Made by a program: the position numbers and the translations under genes | Notes under the pieces: generated by a model | Told to the model about the DNA's origin: nothing | The model's database searches: none | Seen by the model: only the letters and a program-made list of their open reading frames with translations | Part shown: positions 7,948 to 15,769 of the stretch, piece by piece | Layout: every line of letters starts with the position of its first letter | How positions within the stretch are numbered: position 1 is the first letter of the stretch | From: Leucobacter chromiisoli | GTDB taxonomy: Bacteria > Actinomycetota > Actinomycetes > Actinomycetales > Microbacteriaceae | Length of the DNA: 64,000 bases | Direction: 5' to 3' | NCBI RefSeq assembly: GCF_016522505.1 | Contig: NZ_JAEHOH010000019.1 | Location: forward strand, 44,072-108,071

Positions 7948-8532
7948 CTACTTCCGCTTCGCAGCGGCCTTCGCGGCCCGCTTCGTCTCGCGCACCTTCG
8001 CGAGCGTCTCGGGCGACACGATGTCGGCGACGCTGCGGAATGCCCCCTCCTCGCCGTAGGGGGCGCTCGCCTCGCGCCAGCCGTCGCCCTCGAAACCACA
8101 CTGCTTGCCGAGCAGCGCGAGGAAGATCTTCGCCTTCTGCTCGCCGAAGCCCGGAAGCGCCCGCAGGCGCTTCAGCACCGTCGGGCCGTCGGGGCCGGCG
8201 CCGCTCCCGTCGGGCGTCGTCCAGATCGCGCTCGCCTCCCCGCCCCAGTCGTCGAGCAGCTGCTGGCACAGCGTCTGCACGCGGCCGGCCATGGATCCCG
8301 GGAACCGGTGCACGGCCGGGGTCTGCCTGAACACCTCGACGAAGGCCTCGGGATCCGCCCCCGCGATCGCCGCGGCGTCGAACGCGCCGAGCCGCTGCTC
8401 GATCTTCAGCGGCCCGACGAACGCGACCTCCATCGCCACCTGCTGGTCGAGCAGCATGCCCAGAACAAGTGCGAGGGGGTTGTTCGTGAGCAATTCATCG
8501 GCGGCGGCGTCGCCGGTCAGCTGGAGCTTCAT
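7948..8532 (-). CDS. HhH-GPD-superfamily base-excision-type protein
   Basis: 194-aa helix-hairpin-helix DNA-glycosylase-like protein of the small, uncharacterised HhH-GPD family (the TIGR03252 type). N-terminal LTGDAAADELLTNNPLALVL and GMLLDQQVAMEVAFVGPLKI, then the hairpin LKRLRALPGFGEQKAKIFLA, and a Lys/Arg-rich tail. A clear Fe-S cluster motif is absent. ATG 8532 aligns with the family start. The first ~24 codons (8461-8532) are visibly more A/T-rich than the rest, and two further copies of this 5' segment lie at about 9.8 and 12.0 kb. The gene therefore looks like a native body with a replaced 5' end, regenerated after insertion of accessory DNA. Confidence 0.85.
   Translation of the reverse strand: MKLQLTGDAAADELLTNNPLALVLGMLLDQQVAMEVAFVGPLKIEQRLGAFDAAAIAGADPEAFVEVFRQTPAVHRFPGSMAGRVQTLCQQLLDDWGGEASAIWTTPDGSGAGPDGPTVLKRLRALPGFGEQKAKIFLALLGKQCGFEGDGWREASAPYGEEGAFRSVADIVSPETLAKVRETKRAAKAAAKRK
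8441..8460. repeat. 20-bp direct repeat, att-like, copy 1 (inside the HhH-GPD gene)
   Basis: TGCTGGTCGAGCAGCATGCC, identical to 9788-9807. On the coding strand it encodes GMLLDQQ. Identity is exact over these 20 bp and drops sharply on both sides, as at a recombination core. A related copy with 3 mismatches lies at 12015-12034. Confidence 0.65.
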
Positions 8533-8625
8533 GGGTAGATTATTCCAATCCTTGAGTCGCAACAGGGCACCTTTGAGTGTGAGATGAAAGTACCTTGTCT
8601 TGCCTCTGTACAATAGTCTGGTTCC

Positions 8626-9666
8626 ATGACTGAACCTCGATCTGCAGGCGATATTAGTTTCATTACGCAGCAAGCGCCGGTCGATGAACGTGGGCGCGCG
8701 CTGTACGCAATTGCCAGATCAATACTACGAGCTCAGCTTGATCAGCTGACCCACTCGGACCTGGAAGATTTGGACCGAGACCGCGCTGATGTGACGATGC
8801 GACAGCTAGCCAAGATGGCCCGGTTGAACCGTGACAAAGGAATGCGTGGGGACGGTTTCGAGTGGGCTGTTCACGAGGCCATTCTCGGCGAAGAGCCGTC
8901 GGTACTGGAGCCGCTGGTAAATGTGATGAAGAAGGCCTCTCCTCCACGGTTTAGAACTCTTGAGGTGCCTAGATCGTTGCTTTTTGGGTATGAAAGGGCA
9001 AAGTATCTAGGATTTATCGACGCCATGGTTGAGGAGGCTGCGGACATGGCAGTTCTACTTCCCGATGGTCAAGGTCGGCCCTTCAAATTCGATACTTGGG
9101 TATCAGTAGCTGCTGGTGGTAAAGCCTCTGAGCCCCTCCTGCGCTCGCGAATCAAACAGATTTGGAAGACCGATCTGTTCCTCAGCGATGAGGAACGTCA
9201 TAGACATCTCGCCACGACAATCAAGAGTAATTGGCACACGCTAGAAGGAGGAGCGGGCCTACGAGTGGCGATTGTTCCTGAGGCGCCGGATCTTCGTGCT
9301 GGTGTTCGCTTTTCACAAAAGCATGGGCTTTGGCTTACGGTGCTACCTGATCCAGGTGGGTTCATGGGTCTCTTCAACGATGCGTACGAGGCTGTGGCGG
9401 AAGCAATCTATACCCTCGGTAAGCATGAACGCGGTCACTACTTCTATAAGCCGACCCCTATGGGTCGCCGTCTCCAAGAACAGCTAGAAAAGTACCCAAC
9501 AGCGAAAGTGGTCGATATCGAATACGCCCTGAATGAAGCCGCTCAGCAGCAACTCGTTGGAGTCGAACGGCGTCTGGTTTCGGTGGATGCACCAGGCTGG
9601 CTGCATTTGAACGCGTCAAGGGTCCCTGCCGTTGCACCCAAGCCATACTTTGAGCCTCTTGACTAA
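8626..9666 (+). CDS. Unknown accessory protein, 346 aa, possible defence or nuclease-type gene
   Basis: I do not recognise the family with certainty. It is clearly more A/T-rich than its neighbours and uses codons rare elsewhere in the window (TTA, ATA, AGA), a sign of transfer. Features: helical N terminus (ALYAIARSILRAQLDQLT), RGDGFEWAVHEAIL (residues 74-87), KFDTWVSVAAGGK (154-166), IWKTDLFLSD (179-188), ATTIKSNWHTLEGGAGLRVA (196-215), and a helical C terminus. The D183...K200...E207 arrangement and GLRVAIVPE resemble PD-(D/E)xK-like proteins of defence islands; that is inference only. No signal peptide or membrane helix. TACAAT at 8609-8614 is a good -10 box. It sits between two copies of an HhH-GPD 5' end. 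Confidence 0.75.
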   Translation: MTEPRSAGDISFITQQAPVDERGRALYAIARSILRAQLDQLTHSDLEDLDRDRADVTMRQLAKMARLNRDKGMRGDGFEWAVHEAILGEEPSVLEPLVNVMKKASPPRFRTLEVPRSLLFGYERAKYLGFIDAMVEEAADMAVLLPDGQGRPFKFDTWVSVAAGGKASEPLLRSRIKQIWKTDLFLSDEERHRHLATTIKSNWHTLEGGAGLRVAIVPEAPDLRAGVRFSQKHGLWLTVLPDPGGFMGLFNDAYEAVAEAIYTLGKHERGHYFYKPTPMGRRLQEQLEKYPTAKVVDIEYALNEAAQQQLVGVERRLVSVDAPGWLHLNASRVPAVAPKPYFEPLD

Positions 9667-9777
9667 CGCCCCGATGAATCAGTGGAGCAAATTTTCATGT
9701 GTTCGTTGCGTTCTTGGCTGAAGCATTTTGATTGGAGCTCTGGGTAGCGCGCTAAAATACAAGTTGCTATCTCCTGG
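9667..9777. other. A/T-rich intergenic stretch within the accessory insert
   Basis: About 110 bp between the unknown gene and the displaced HhH fragment. Base composition matches the insert, not the chromosome. No gene or convincing hairpin-T tract is seen. Confidence 0.4.
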
Positions 9778-9858
9778 TTAACGGAGTTGCTGGTCGAGCA
9801 GCATGCCGTTGAGCAGCGCGAGCGGATTCTCCGTGAGCAGGCGGTCGGCAGCGGGGTC
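9778..9858 (-). pseudogene. Displaced 5' fragment of an HhH-GPD gene, copy 2
   Basis: Reads DPAADRLLTENPLALLNG and MLLDQQLR, then stop, matching residues about 8-32 of the intact HhH-GPD protein. It ends at the same codons (DQQ) as the insertion boundary in the intact gene and shares the exact 20-bp core at 9788-9807. Its N-terminal side is cut by the left end of the IS3 element at 9859. It is a former 5' end left behind by an insertion. Confidence 0.7.
9788..9807. repeat. 20-bp direct repeat, att-like, copy 2
   Basis: Exact copy of 8441-8460 (TGCTGGTCGAGCAGCATGCC), in the same orientation, 1347 bp away. The two copies bound the segment holding the unknown accessory gene and the new HhH 5' end. 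Confidence 0.65.
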
Positions 9859-9885
9859 TGATGTAGGAACAGGTGACAGTTCTGG

Positions 9886-10773
9886 TTAGGCCGCGAGGGC
9901 CAGGTCGTTGTTCATGATGGCCTCGAACTCGATCGGCGTCAAACGGCCCAGGCGGACCTGCCTGCGTCGCCGGCGGTAGGTCCGCTCGATCCAGGTCACG
10001 ATCGCGATCCGCAGTTCTTCACGTGTGGCCCAGGAGCGCCGGTTCAGGACGTTCTTCTGCAGCAGGCTGAAGAACGATTCCATTGCCGCGTTATCGCCGC
10101 AGGACGCGACCCTGCCCATCGAGCCGACGAGGTTGTGCGCGGCGAGTTCTCGACGCAGTTTCCTGCTTCGAAATTGCGATCCACGGTCGGAATGCACGAT
10201 GCAGCCGTTCACGTCTTGGCGCATCCGGACCGCGTTTCGGACGGCGCGGACCGCGAGTGATGCTTTCATTCTCGAGTCGATCGAGTAGCCCACGATCCGA
10301 CCACTGAAAGCGTCCTTGACCGCGCAAAGATAGAGTCGGCCTTCACTCGTTTTGTGTTCCGTGATGTCTGTCAGCCAGAGCTGGTTCGGTCGGGAAGCTG
10401 TGAACTGGTGACGCTCACGCCCGTGCTCGTCGATAACGACACAGAGATCGTCGTGAACAGCAGGGCCAGGCTTCTTCCCATTCTTGCTCCGCTTCTTCCC
10501 GAACACACTCCACCAGCCGTTCACCGATGCGATCCGCCACGCCGTCCGGTCCGACATCGCTTGTCCCTCGTCGCGGGCTTCGTCGGCGAGGAGCCGATAC
10601 CCGAATTCGGGGTCGTCACGATGTGCGTCGAACAGCGCGTTCGCGCGATACGCCTCGCCCAACTCCCGGCTGGTGACTGGCGTCTTCAACCAGCGGTAGT
10701 AGGGCTGGCGGGCGAGCTTCAATACCCGGCACGACACCACGACGGGAATCCCGTCCGCGGCGAGCTCGCTCAC
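9886..10773 (-). CDS. IS3-family transposase OrfB (DDE integrase domain)
   Basis: 295 aa. N-terminal HTH_21-like region (FDAHRDDPEFGYRLLADEAR), then the rve/DDE core: D136 in QLWLTDITEH, D196 in CIVHSDRGSQF, E232 in NAAMESFFSLLQ, giving the D-D(35)E spacing of the IS3 family. It starts with GTG 10773 overlapping the OrfA stop (GTGA), so it is made by coupled re-initiation or by frameshifting; the A4 run upstream is a weak slippery site. Intact and probably functional. Confidence 0.93.
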   Translation of the reverse strand: MSELAADGIPVVVSCRVLKLARQPYYRWLKTPVTSRELGEAYRANALFDAHRDDPEFGYRLLADEARDEGQAMSDRTAWRIASVNGWWSVFGKKRSKNGKKPGPAVHDDLCVVIDEHGRERHQFTASRPNQLWLTDITEHKTSEGRLYLCAVKDAFSGRIVGYSIDSRMKASLAVRAVRNAVRMRQDVNGCIVHSDRGSQFRSRKLRRELAAHNLVGSMGRVASCGDNAAMESFFSLLQKNVLNRRSWATREELRIAIVTWIERTYRRRRRQVRLGRLTPIEFEAIMNNDLALAA

Positions 10774-11078
10774 GAGCGGGTAGAGCCTTTTCCCGGCAGA
10801 TGAGCCTGCGACAGATACGCCGCTGCGCGACGCAGCACCTCATTCTCTTGTTCGAGGAGGCGATTGCGTTTGCGGAGCTCACGCAGCTCGGCGGACTCCG
10901 ACTTCGTCTCACCCGGCTGTTCGCCGGCCTCGACACGTGCCTGACGCATCCACTTGTCGAGCGTTCCAACATGGACGCCGAAATCTTTCGCGATCTGCGC
11001 GAGAGTGACGTCTGGATCACGGTTCTGGGCGACGCGGATCACGTCGTCGCGGAACTCCTTAGGAAACGGCTTGGGCAT
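10770..11078 (-). CDS. IS3-family transposase OrfA (HTH protein)
   Basis: 102 aa: KEFRDDVIRVAQNRDPDVTL, AQIAKDFGVHVGTLDKWMRQ (HTH_Tnp_1), then a leucine-zipper-like coiled coil (LRELRKRNRLLEQENEVLRR). It binds IS ends and, when fused to OrfB, forms the full transposase. Full length for the family. Confidence 0.92.
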   Translation of the reverse strand: MPKPFPKEFRDDVIRVAQNRDPDVTLAQIAKDFGVHVGTLDKWMRQARVEAGEQPGETKSESAELRELRKRNRLLEQENEVLRRAAAYLSQAHLPGKGSTRS

Positions 11079-11142
11079 GATGACATCCTTCCAGGCCAGC
11101 CCTCTCGGCTAGCCACGTTTGATGTCACCTGTTCCTGCATCA

Positions 11143-11347
11143 GACCCTCTTGCCCGAGGGGTTCCGGGGTGTCCACTCCGGCGGCTCGACGTGACTCCAC
11201 ATGCGCAATCACACTCGGTGACGATGCGTGCCAAGGCTTGCGAACTGTACCTCGGCTGGTCTGGCACTTGAACGGATGCCGCGGGAGGACGGGTCAGGTC
11301 ATTCGATGAGCATTGCATGTAGAATGCATGTGTTATATGCTAGTTGC
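11143..11347. promoter_or_regulatory. Non-coding stretch ending in the vapBC promoter/operator
   Basis: The first ~160 bp hold no recognisable gene and no HhH sequence. The last 40 bp carry three copies of the palindrome TGCATG at 11314, 11325 and 11345 (spacings 11 and 20 bp, about one and two helical turns). TATGCT (11336-11341) lies 6 nt before ATG 11348. This fits a leaderless promoter covered by antitoxin-binding sites. Confidence 0.6.
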
Positions 11348-11572
11348 ATGACAACGATCCAGGTTCGCAACGTCTCCGAGGAGACGAGCCGTGCGCTCAA
11401 AGCGAAGGCGGCGCTCGAGGGTCGTTCGCTGAGCGACTACCTGCTGCGCGAGCTCGACCGCCTCGCGACGCGTCCGAGCCGGGCCGAACTGCTGGAGCGG
11501 ATCGCGAGCCGTAGCGTTGTCGCACTCGAACCGGCGGCACAGGTGCTCGCCGAGCAGCGACGCGGTCGATGA
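11348..11572 (+). CDS. VapB/FitA-like ribbon-helix-helix antitoxin
   Basis: 74 aa: MTTIQVRNVSEETSRALKAK opens with the RHH beta-strand and helix, AALEGRSLSDYLLRELDRLA is the second helix, and a C-terminal tail would bind the toxin. ATG 11348 is preferred over upstream in-frame starts because it begins exactly at the RHH strand and has TATGCT 6 nt upstream. Its stop overlaps the toxin start (ATGA). Confidence 0.88.
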   Translation: MTTIQVRNVSEETSRALKAKAALEGRSLSDYLLRELDRLATRPSRAELLERIASRSVVALEPAAQVLAEQRRGR

Positions 11573-11952
11573 CGCTCGTCGTCGATGCATCTGCGGTCGC
11601 CGAGATCCTATTCGGAACCGAAGCAGGGCGACGGGCGGCTGCGCTGATAGGCCAGCACGAACTGCTGGCGCCGCAGCACCTCACGGCCGAGGTCGCCTCC
11701 GTCATCCGCGGCTGGTCTCTCAGCCAGCAGGTCACCGACGAGCAGGCGCTGCGTGCATTCCGCGAGTTCGACGCGCTCGGCATCGAGCAGGTGCCGATGA
11801 TGTCCATGCTGCCCGCCGTCTATTCCCTGCGGCACAATGTCAGCGCCTATGACGCCATGTACGTCGTGCTCGCGCGGGCAGCGCAGTGCTCACTGCTGAC
11901 TCTCGACGCTCGTCTCTCGGCATCCGTTCCGGATTGCGCGCTGCTGCCGTAA
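11569..11952 (+). CDS. VapC-like PIN-domain ribonuclease toxin
   Basis: 127 aa PIN domain with all acidic active-site residues: D6 (TLVVDASAV), E41 (HLTAEVAS), D95 (AYDAMYVVLA) and D113 (LLTLDARL). Mg-dependent RNase toxins of this kind cleave tRNA or rRNA; the target here is unknown. Start overlaps the antitoxin stop by 4 nt. Full length. It sits inside the accessory region between the IS3 element and the third HhH fragment, so it may have arrived as cargo. Confidence 0.88.
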   Translation: MTLVVDASAVAEILFGTEAGRRAAALIGQHELLAPQHLTAEVASVIRGWSLSQQVTDEQALRAFREFDALGIEQVPMMSMLPAVYSLRHNVSAYDAMYVVLARAAQCSLLTLDARLSASVPDCALLP

Positions 11953-12011
11953 CTTCTTGCGCCTCGTCAGGGTGCGAGCCACTCCCGCGTCATATTGCCC
12001 TCTGGTGAGCG

Positions 12012-12104
12012 CACCCGCTGGTCCAGCAGCATCCCGATCAGGAGCGCGAGCGGGTTCTCGGTGAGGAGCGTGTCGGCGGCAGCGTCGTCGGTGAGGTGGA
12101 TGAC
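12012..12104 (-). pseudogene. Displaced 5' fragment of an HhH-GPD gene, copy 3
   Basis: Reads VIHLTDDAAADTLLTENPLA then LLIGMLLDQRV, homologous to residues about 2-31 of the intact HhH-GPD protein, then departs at the same codons (DQ-Q/R). It is GC-rich like the chromosome, so it may be the ancestral 5' end. No in-frame ATG survives just upstream. The surrounding open frame (11967-12266) is probably not a gene. Confidence 0.65.
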
Positions 12105-12276
12105 CAGGAGTCCAGTGTCACCGATCTGGTGCTGAAACCACGGGGAACCGACGCGGAGCATGACCGAAGACTCGCCGCGGACGACTCCTGCCGGAGCGGT
12201 GCTGTCACCATGCGCCCAGAGAGACGCGCCCGAAGCGAGGTCGACACGGTGGGACATCGTCCGCACGGCGCCCGAG

Positions 12277-14040
12277 TCAGGAATCGCCGAATCGGCCGTC
12301 CGTCCAGGCGAGCAGCTCGGGGATGAGCGGGGAGTCGGCCTCGACGAGCGGGACGTGGTCGACGCCGGGGTAGGTGCGGTAGTCGATCTGTCCGCCTGCG
12401 GCGCGGACTTCGTCGACGTACTCCTGCTGGGCCGCGGGGATGACGAGGGTATCGGCCTCGCCCTGCCCGATCAGGACGGGCGCCGGGATCGTGGCACGGG
12501 GCACGTTCTGAGCCAAGCGCGCTCCGAGCGGGCCCGCGGTCGGGTCGTCCCGGAAGATCGCCGGATCTGCGCTCAGTGCGAGGACGTCCAGGACCGAGAC
12601 GAGCATGCCCGGCTCTGACAGGCACCGCGTCGACATCGATCGCACTGTCTGCTCGGCACCGGGACGGATGTACTCGCGCCAGGTCACATCGGGGTAGTTT
12701 TCGGTGTACGCGGCGACGACGAAGGAGGCGAAGACGCTGCCGCCCGTGACGTTCGGAAGATTCCGGACGAGGGCGGGCAGGTTGGCCGCCGGTGCGAGCG
12801 CGGCGACGCCGTGGAGCGTGAGCTCCGGGGAATAATCGGCGGCCGATGCGCCGCTCCACAGTGCCGCTCCGCCGCCCTGGGAGTGCCCCCACGCGACCAC
12901 GTCCGTGCTGAGGTCGGCCGGCCCGAGCTGCCCAGCGGCGCGAACCGCGTCGAGGGAGGCGCGGGCCGAGTCCTCGCCGATCAGGTAGGGGTGCGGCCCC
13001 TCGGTGCCGAGCCCGATGTAATCGGTGGCGACGAGCGCCCAGCCCCGGTCGATGATCTCGGGCAGCACGAACAGCGCGCCGGAGCCGAACGGATCCTCGA
13101 GCAGCGACGGGGCGCACTGCTGCCCGAACCCGGTGGTCCCATGAGGCCAGTCGGCGACGGGCCAGTGGCCGGGCCCGTTCTCGGGCACGACCACCAGACC
13201 GCTTGCCACGGCTGGGGTGCCGTCTGCTCGACTGCTCGTGTAGAGGATGCGCCACCCGATCGCACCCTCGGGCACTCCCCGCGTGAAGGGCTCTGCGCGG
13301 ATCAGCTGGCCCGGTGCATCCGGCACATCGCGGGAAGGGGCGTAGAACTCGTCGACGACCGGCGATCCCTCGTGCAACCCGACACTCACCGCTCCCGCTG
13401 CGACGGCCAGGGCCAGCGACGCGATGGCCGCGGTCGTGCGCGCGAAGCGGCGCATCCTTCCAGGGGCGCGCCCGCGCGACGGCCCGGTCGCTCCTCGGAG
13501 CGCCCTCCATCCCGCCGTGCACCCGTCGATGACGAGGCGCGCGCCGAAGGCGACGGCGGCGACGAGGAGCGTGATGTCGGGCCACAGCAGGGCGAGCAGA
13601 CCGAGGATCGCCGATGCGGCGCCGAGCGCGCCCGCTGCGACCCGGTCATCGACGCCGATGCTGCGCCGGAACGCACCGGAGGCGGTGCGCACGCCGCCCA
13701 CGAGCAGCCCCGCGGCGATCACGGCGGCGAGCACGCGCACGGTGAGGCCCATGTGCAGCAGCACGAACACGCCCGCTGCGACCCAGAGCACGGCCTCGAA
13801 CACCAGGGCTCGCCGCCACCAGGAGGGCCCGTGGAGCTCGCTCTCTCGATCGTGGACGATGATCACGACGCCGTGGACGAGGAAGCCCGCTCCGACGAGC
13901 AGCGCGAGGACGTCCAGAGAGAGTGTCGGGCGGATGATCAGGAACGCTCCCAGCCCGAGCGCGAGCACCGCCAGGATGATGAGCTGCGAGCGGGGCTGCG
14001 ACTCGGCCGCGGCGTCACTGTGCGGGGACGTCGAGCTCAT
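12277..14040 (-). CDS. Membrane-anchored lipase/esterase: HdeD-like (DUF308) domain fused to secretory-lipase-type hydrolase
   Basis: 587 aa. Residues about 15-175 form six hydrophobic helices with the repeating pattern of HdeD/DUF308 proteins (LIIRPTLSLDVLALLVGAGF, GLLALLWPDITLLVAAVAFG). Another hydrophobic segment follows at about 200-222. The C-terminal part is an alpha/beta hydrolase of the secretory-lipase type: LVATDYIGLGTEGPHPYL, nucleophile S387 in AWGHSQGGGA, acid in GQGEADTLVI, His in GVDHVPL. The catalytic domain is probably outside the cell, substrate unknown. TAGGAT sits 6 nt before ATG 14040, so the message looks leaderless. Each half is familiar; the fusion is unusual to me. 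Confidence 0.85.
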   Translation of the reverse strand: MSSTSPHSDAAAESQPRSQLIILAVLALGLGAFLIIRPTLSLDVLALLVGAGFLVHGVVIIVHDRESELHGPSWWRRALVFEAVLWVAAGVFVLLHMGLTVRVLAAVIAAGLLVGGVRTASGAFRRSIGVDDRVAAGALGAASAILGLLALLWPDITLLVAAVAFGARLVIDGCTAGWRALRGATGPSRGRAPGRMRRFARTTAAIASLALAVAAGAVSVGLHEGSPVVDEFYAPSRDVPDAPGQLIRAEPFTRGVPEGAIGWRILYTSSRADGTPAVASGLVVVPENGPGHWPVADWPHGTTGFGQQCAPSLLEDPFGSGALFVLPEIIDRGWALVATDYIGLGTEGPHPYLIGEDSARASLDAVRAAGQLGPADLSTDVVAWGHSQGGGAALWSGASAADYSPELTLHGVAALAPAANLPALVRNLPNVTGGSVFASFVVAAYTENYPDVTWREYIRPGAEQTVRSMSTRCLSEPGMLVSVLDVLALSADPAIFRDDPTAGPLGARLAQNVPRATIPAPVLIGQGEADTLVIPAAQQEYVDEVRAAGGQIDYRTYPGVDHVPLVEADSPLIPELLAWTDGRFGDS

Positions 14041-14126
14041 GTCACAATCCTATGGACGACGGACGTATGCCGGATCTCTCGGAGAGATGCGTCGCCAGAG
14101 CGGGGCCGAACGCCCCTCAGACCGGG

Positions 14127-15638
14127 TCAGCCCCCGAGCCCGCCCGTGAGTCGCGCGTGGAAGTCGGTCGTCTGCTCGTTCATGCCGACCAGTTCGACCG
14201 TCTTGCCGTGCTGCTCGTACTTCGTGACGATGGCGTCGAGCGCCGCGACCGTGGAAGCGTCCCAGATGTGCGACTGCGACATGTCGATCACGACGCGCTC
14301 GGGATCCTCGGCGTACTCGAACAGCGTGGTGAGGTCGTTGCTCGACGCGAAGAACAGCTCCCCGGTCACGAAGTAGTGCGCGGTGCTCACGCCGAACGCC
14401 TCGGTCACCTCGCGATCCACCGACACGAAGTGCGCGACGCGCCGCACGAACAGTACCGAGGCCACGAACACGCCCACGATCACGCCGATGGCGAGGTTGT
14501 GCGTCGCCACCACGACCACGACCGTCGTCACCATGACGAAGGTCTCGCTCTTCGGCATGCGCTTGAGCGTGGACGGCGTGATGCTGTGCCAGTCGAACGC
14601 CGCGACCGACACCATGATCATCACGGCGACGAGCGCCGCCATGGGGATGATGCTGACGAGGTCGCCGAGCGCGACGACGAGGATCAGGAGGAACACGCCC
14701 GCGAGGAAGGTGGAGACGCGGGTGCGCGCCCCCGACACCTTCACGTTCATCATGGTCTGGCCGATCACCGCGCATCCGCCCATTCCGCCGAAGAAGCCCG
14801 AGAGGATGTTGGCCGAGCCCTGCGCCCAGGATTCCCGCGTCTTGTTCGAGTGGGTGTCGGTCACCTCGTCGACGAGCTTCGCCGTCATCAGCGACTCCAT
14901 GAGACCGACGACCGCCACGGCGAGCGCGTACGGGGCGATGATCGTGAAGGTCTCCCAGGTGAGCGGGACGTCGGGGACGAAGAGCTCGGGCAGGCTGCGC
15001 GGCAGCTCGCCCTGGTCGCCCACCGTCGGCACGTTGAACGCGAAGAGCACCGCCGCGGCGGTGATGACGATCACCGAGACGAGCGGGGCGGGGATCGCCT
15101 TGGTGATCCGGGGCATGACGATGATGACGAGGATCCCGGCGGCGACCAGCGGGTAGACGAGCCAGGGCACGCCGATGAGGTGCGGCAGCTGGGCCATGAA
15201 GACGAGGATCGCCAGGGCGTTCACGAAGCCGACCATGACGCTCCGGGGGAGGAAGCGCATGAGCTTGGCCACGCCGAGCACGGCGAGGACGATCTGGAAG
15301 ACGCCGGCGAGGATGATGGTCGCGATGAGGTAGTCGAGGCCGTAGGTCGGGGCGACGGGCGCGACCACGAGCGCCACGGCGCCGGTGGCTGCCGTGATCA
15401 TGGCGGGCCTGCCGCCGAGGAACGCGATCGCCACCGCCATGATGAATGACGAGAAGAGGCCGACCTTCGGGTCGACGCCCGCGATGATCGAGAAGGAGAT
15501 GGCCTCGGGGATCAGCGCGAGGCCGACGACCAGCCCGGCCAGAGCCTCGCGGGTGAGGAGCCGGGGGCTCTTCAGCGCCTGAATGACGGACGGCTGCGGC
15601 CGATACCGGTTCTTGCCGTCCGTCGTCGCGGTGGCCAT
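14127..15638 (-). CDS. SulP-family anion transporter with STAS domain
   Basis: 503-aa inner-membrane transporter (sulfate/bicarbonate-type SLC26 family). TM core from about residue 30: AGLVVGLALIPEAISFSIIA, the signature GGMGGCAVIGQTMMNVKVSG, and C-terminal STAS domain near RVVIDMSQSHIWDASTVAAL. Start ATG 15638 has GGAGG 7 nt upstream. Divergent from a MerR gene with a dyad in the shared promoter region, which points to MerR control. Confidence 0.92.
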   Translation of the reverse strand: MATATTDGKNRYRPQPSVIQALKSPRLLTREALAGLVVGLALIPEAISFSIIAGVDPKVGLFSSFIMAVAIAFLGGRPAMITAATGAVALVVAPVAPTYGLDYLIATIILAGVFQIVLAVLGVAKLMRFLPRSVMVGFVNALAILVFMAQLPHLIGVPWLVYPLVAAGILVIIVMPRITKAIPAPLVSVIVITAAAVLFAFNVPTVGDQGELPRSLPELFVPDVPLTWETFTIIAPYALAVAVVGLMESLMTAKLVDEVTDTHSNKTRESWAQGSANILSGFFGGMGGCAVIGQTMMNVKVSGARTRVSTFLAGVFLLILVVALGDLVSIIPMAALVAVMIMVSVAAFDWHSITPSTLKRMPKSETFVMVTTVVVVVATHNLAIGVIVGVFVASVLFVRRVAHFVSVDREVTEAFGVSTAHYFVTGELFFASSNDLTTLFEYAEDPERVVIDMSQSHIWDASTVAALDAIVTKYEQHGKTVELVGMNEQTTDFHARLTGGLGG

Positions 15639-15769
15639 GCGGTTCCTCCAGTGTTCGTGTGCGCGCTCTCGACGTGAAAGCATGGGTGAAGCCTGCGGGC
15701 GCGCCTTCGCGGTCGCCCGGCGGGCCGATCCGCGCGGGTCGCGGCCCGGCGAAGGCGGGCACAGCAAGA

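Larger units (their letters stand above)
9859..11142 (-). mobile_element. IS3-family insertion sequence, complete (1284 bp)
   Basis: Terminal inverted repeats TGATGTAGGAACAGGTGACA (9859-9878) and its complement with one mismatch (11123-11142), TG...CA ends, and two overlapping minus-strand ORFs (HTH OrfA, DDE OrfB). The immediate flanks are GGTC on the left and GACC on the right, so there is no target-site duplication. The DNA beyond the right end does not continue the HhH fragment, which suggests deletion or recombination after insertion. Confidence 0.9.

Noticed and set aside
11967..12266. 99-codon minus-strand frame that includes the third HhH-GPD fragment
   Set aside because: Only the ~31 codons at 12012-12104 resemble HhH-GPD; both ends read into unrelated sequence, so it is a remnant, not a gene.
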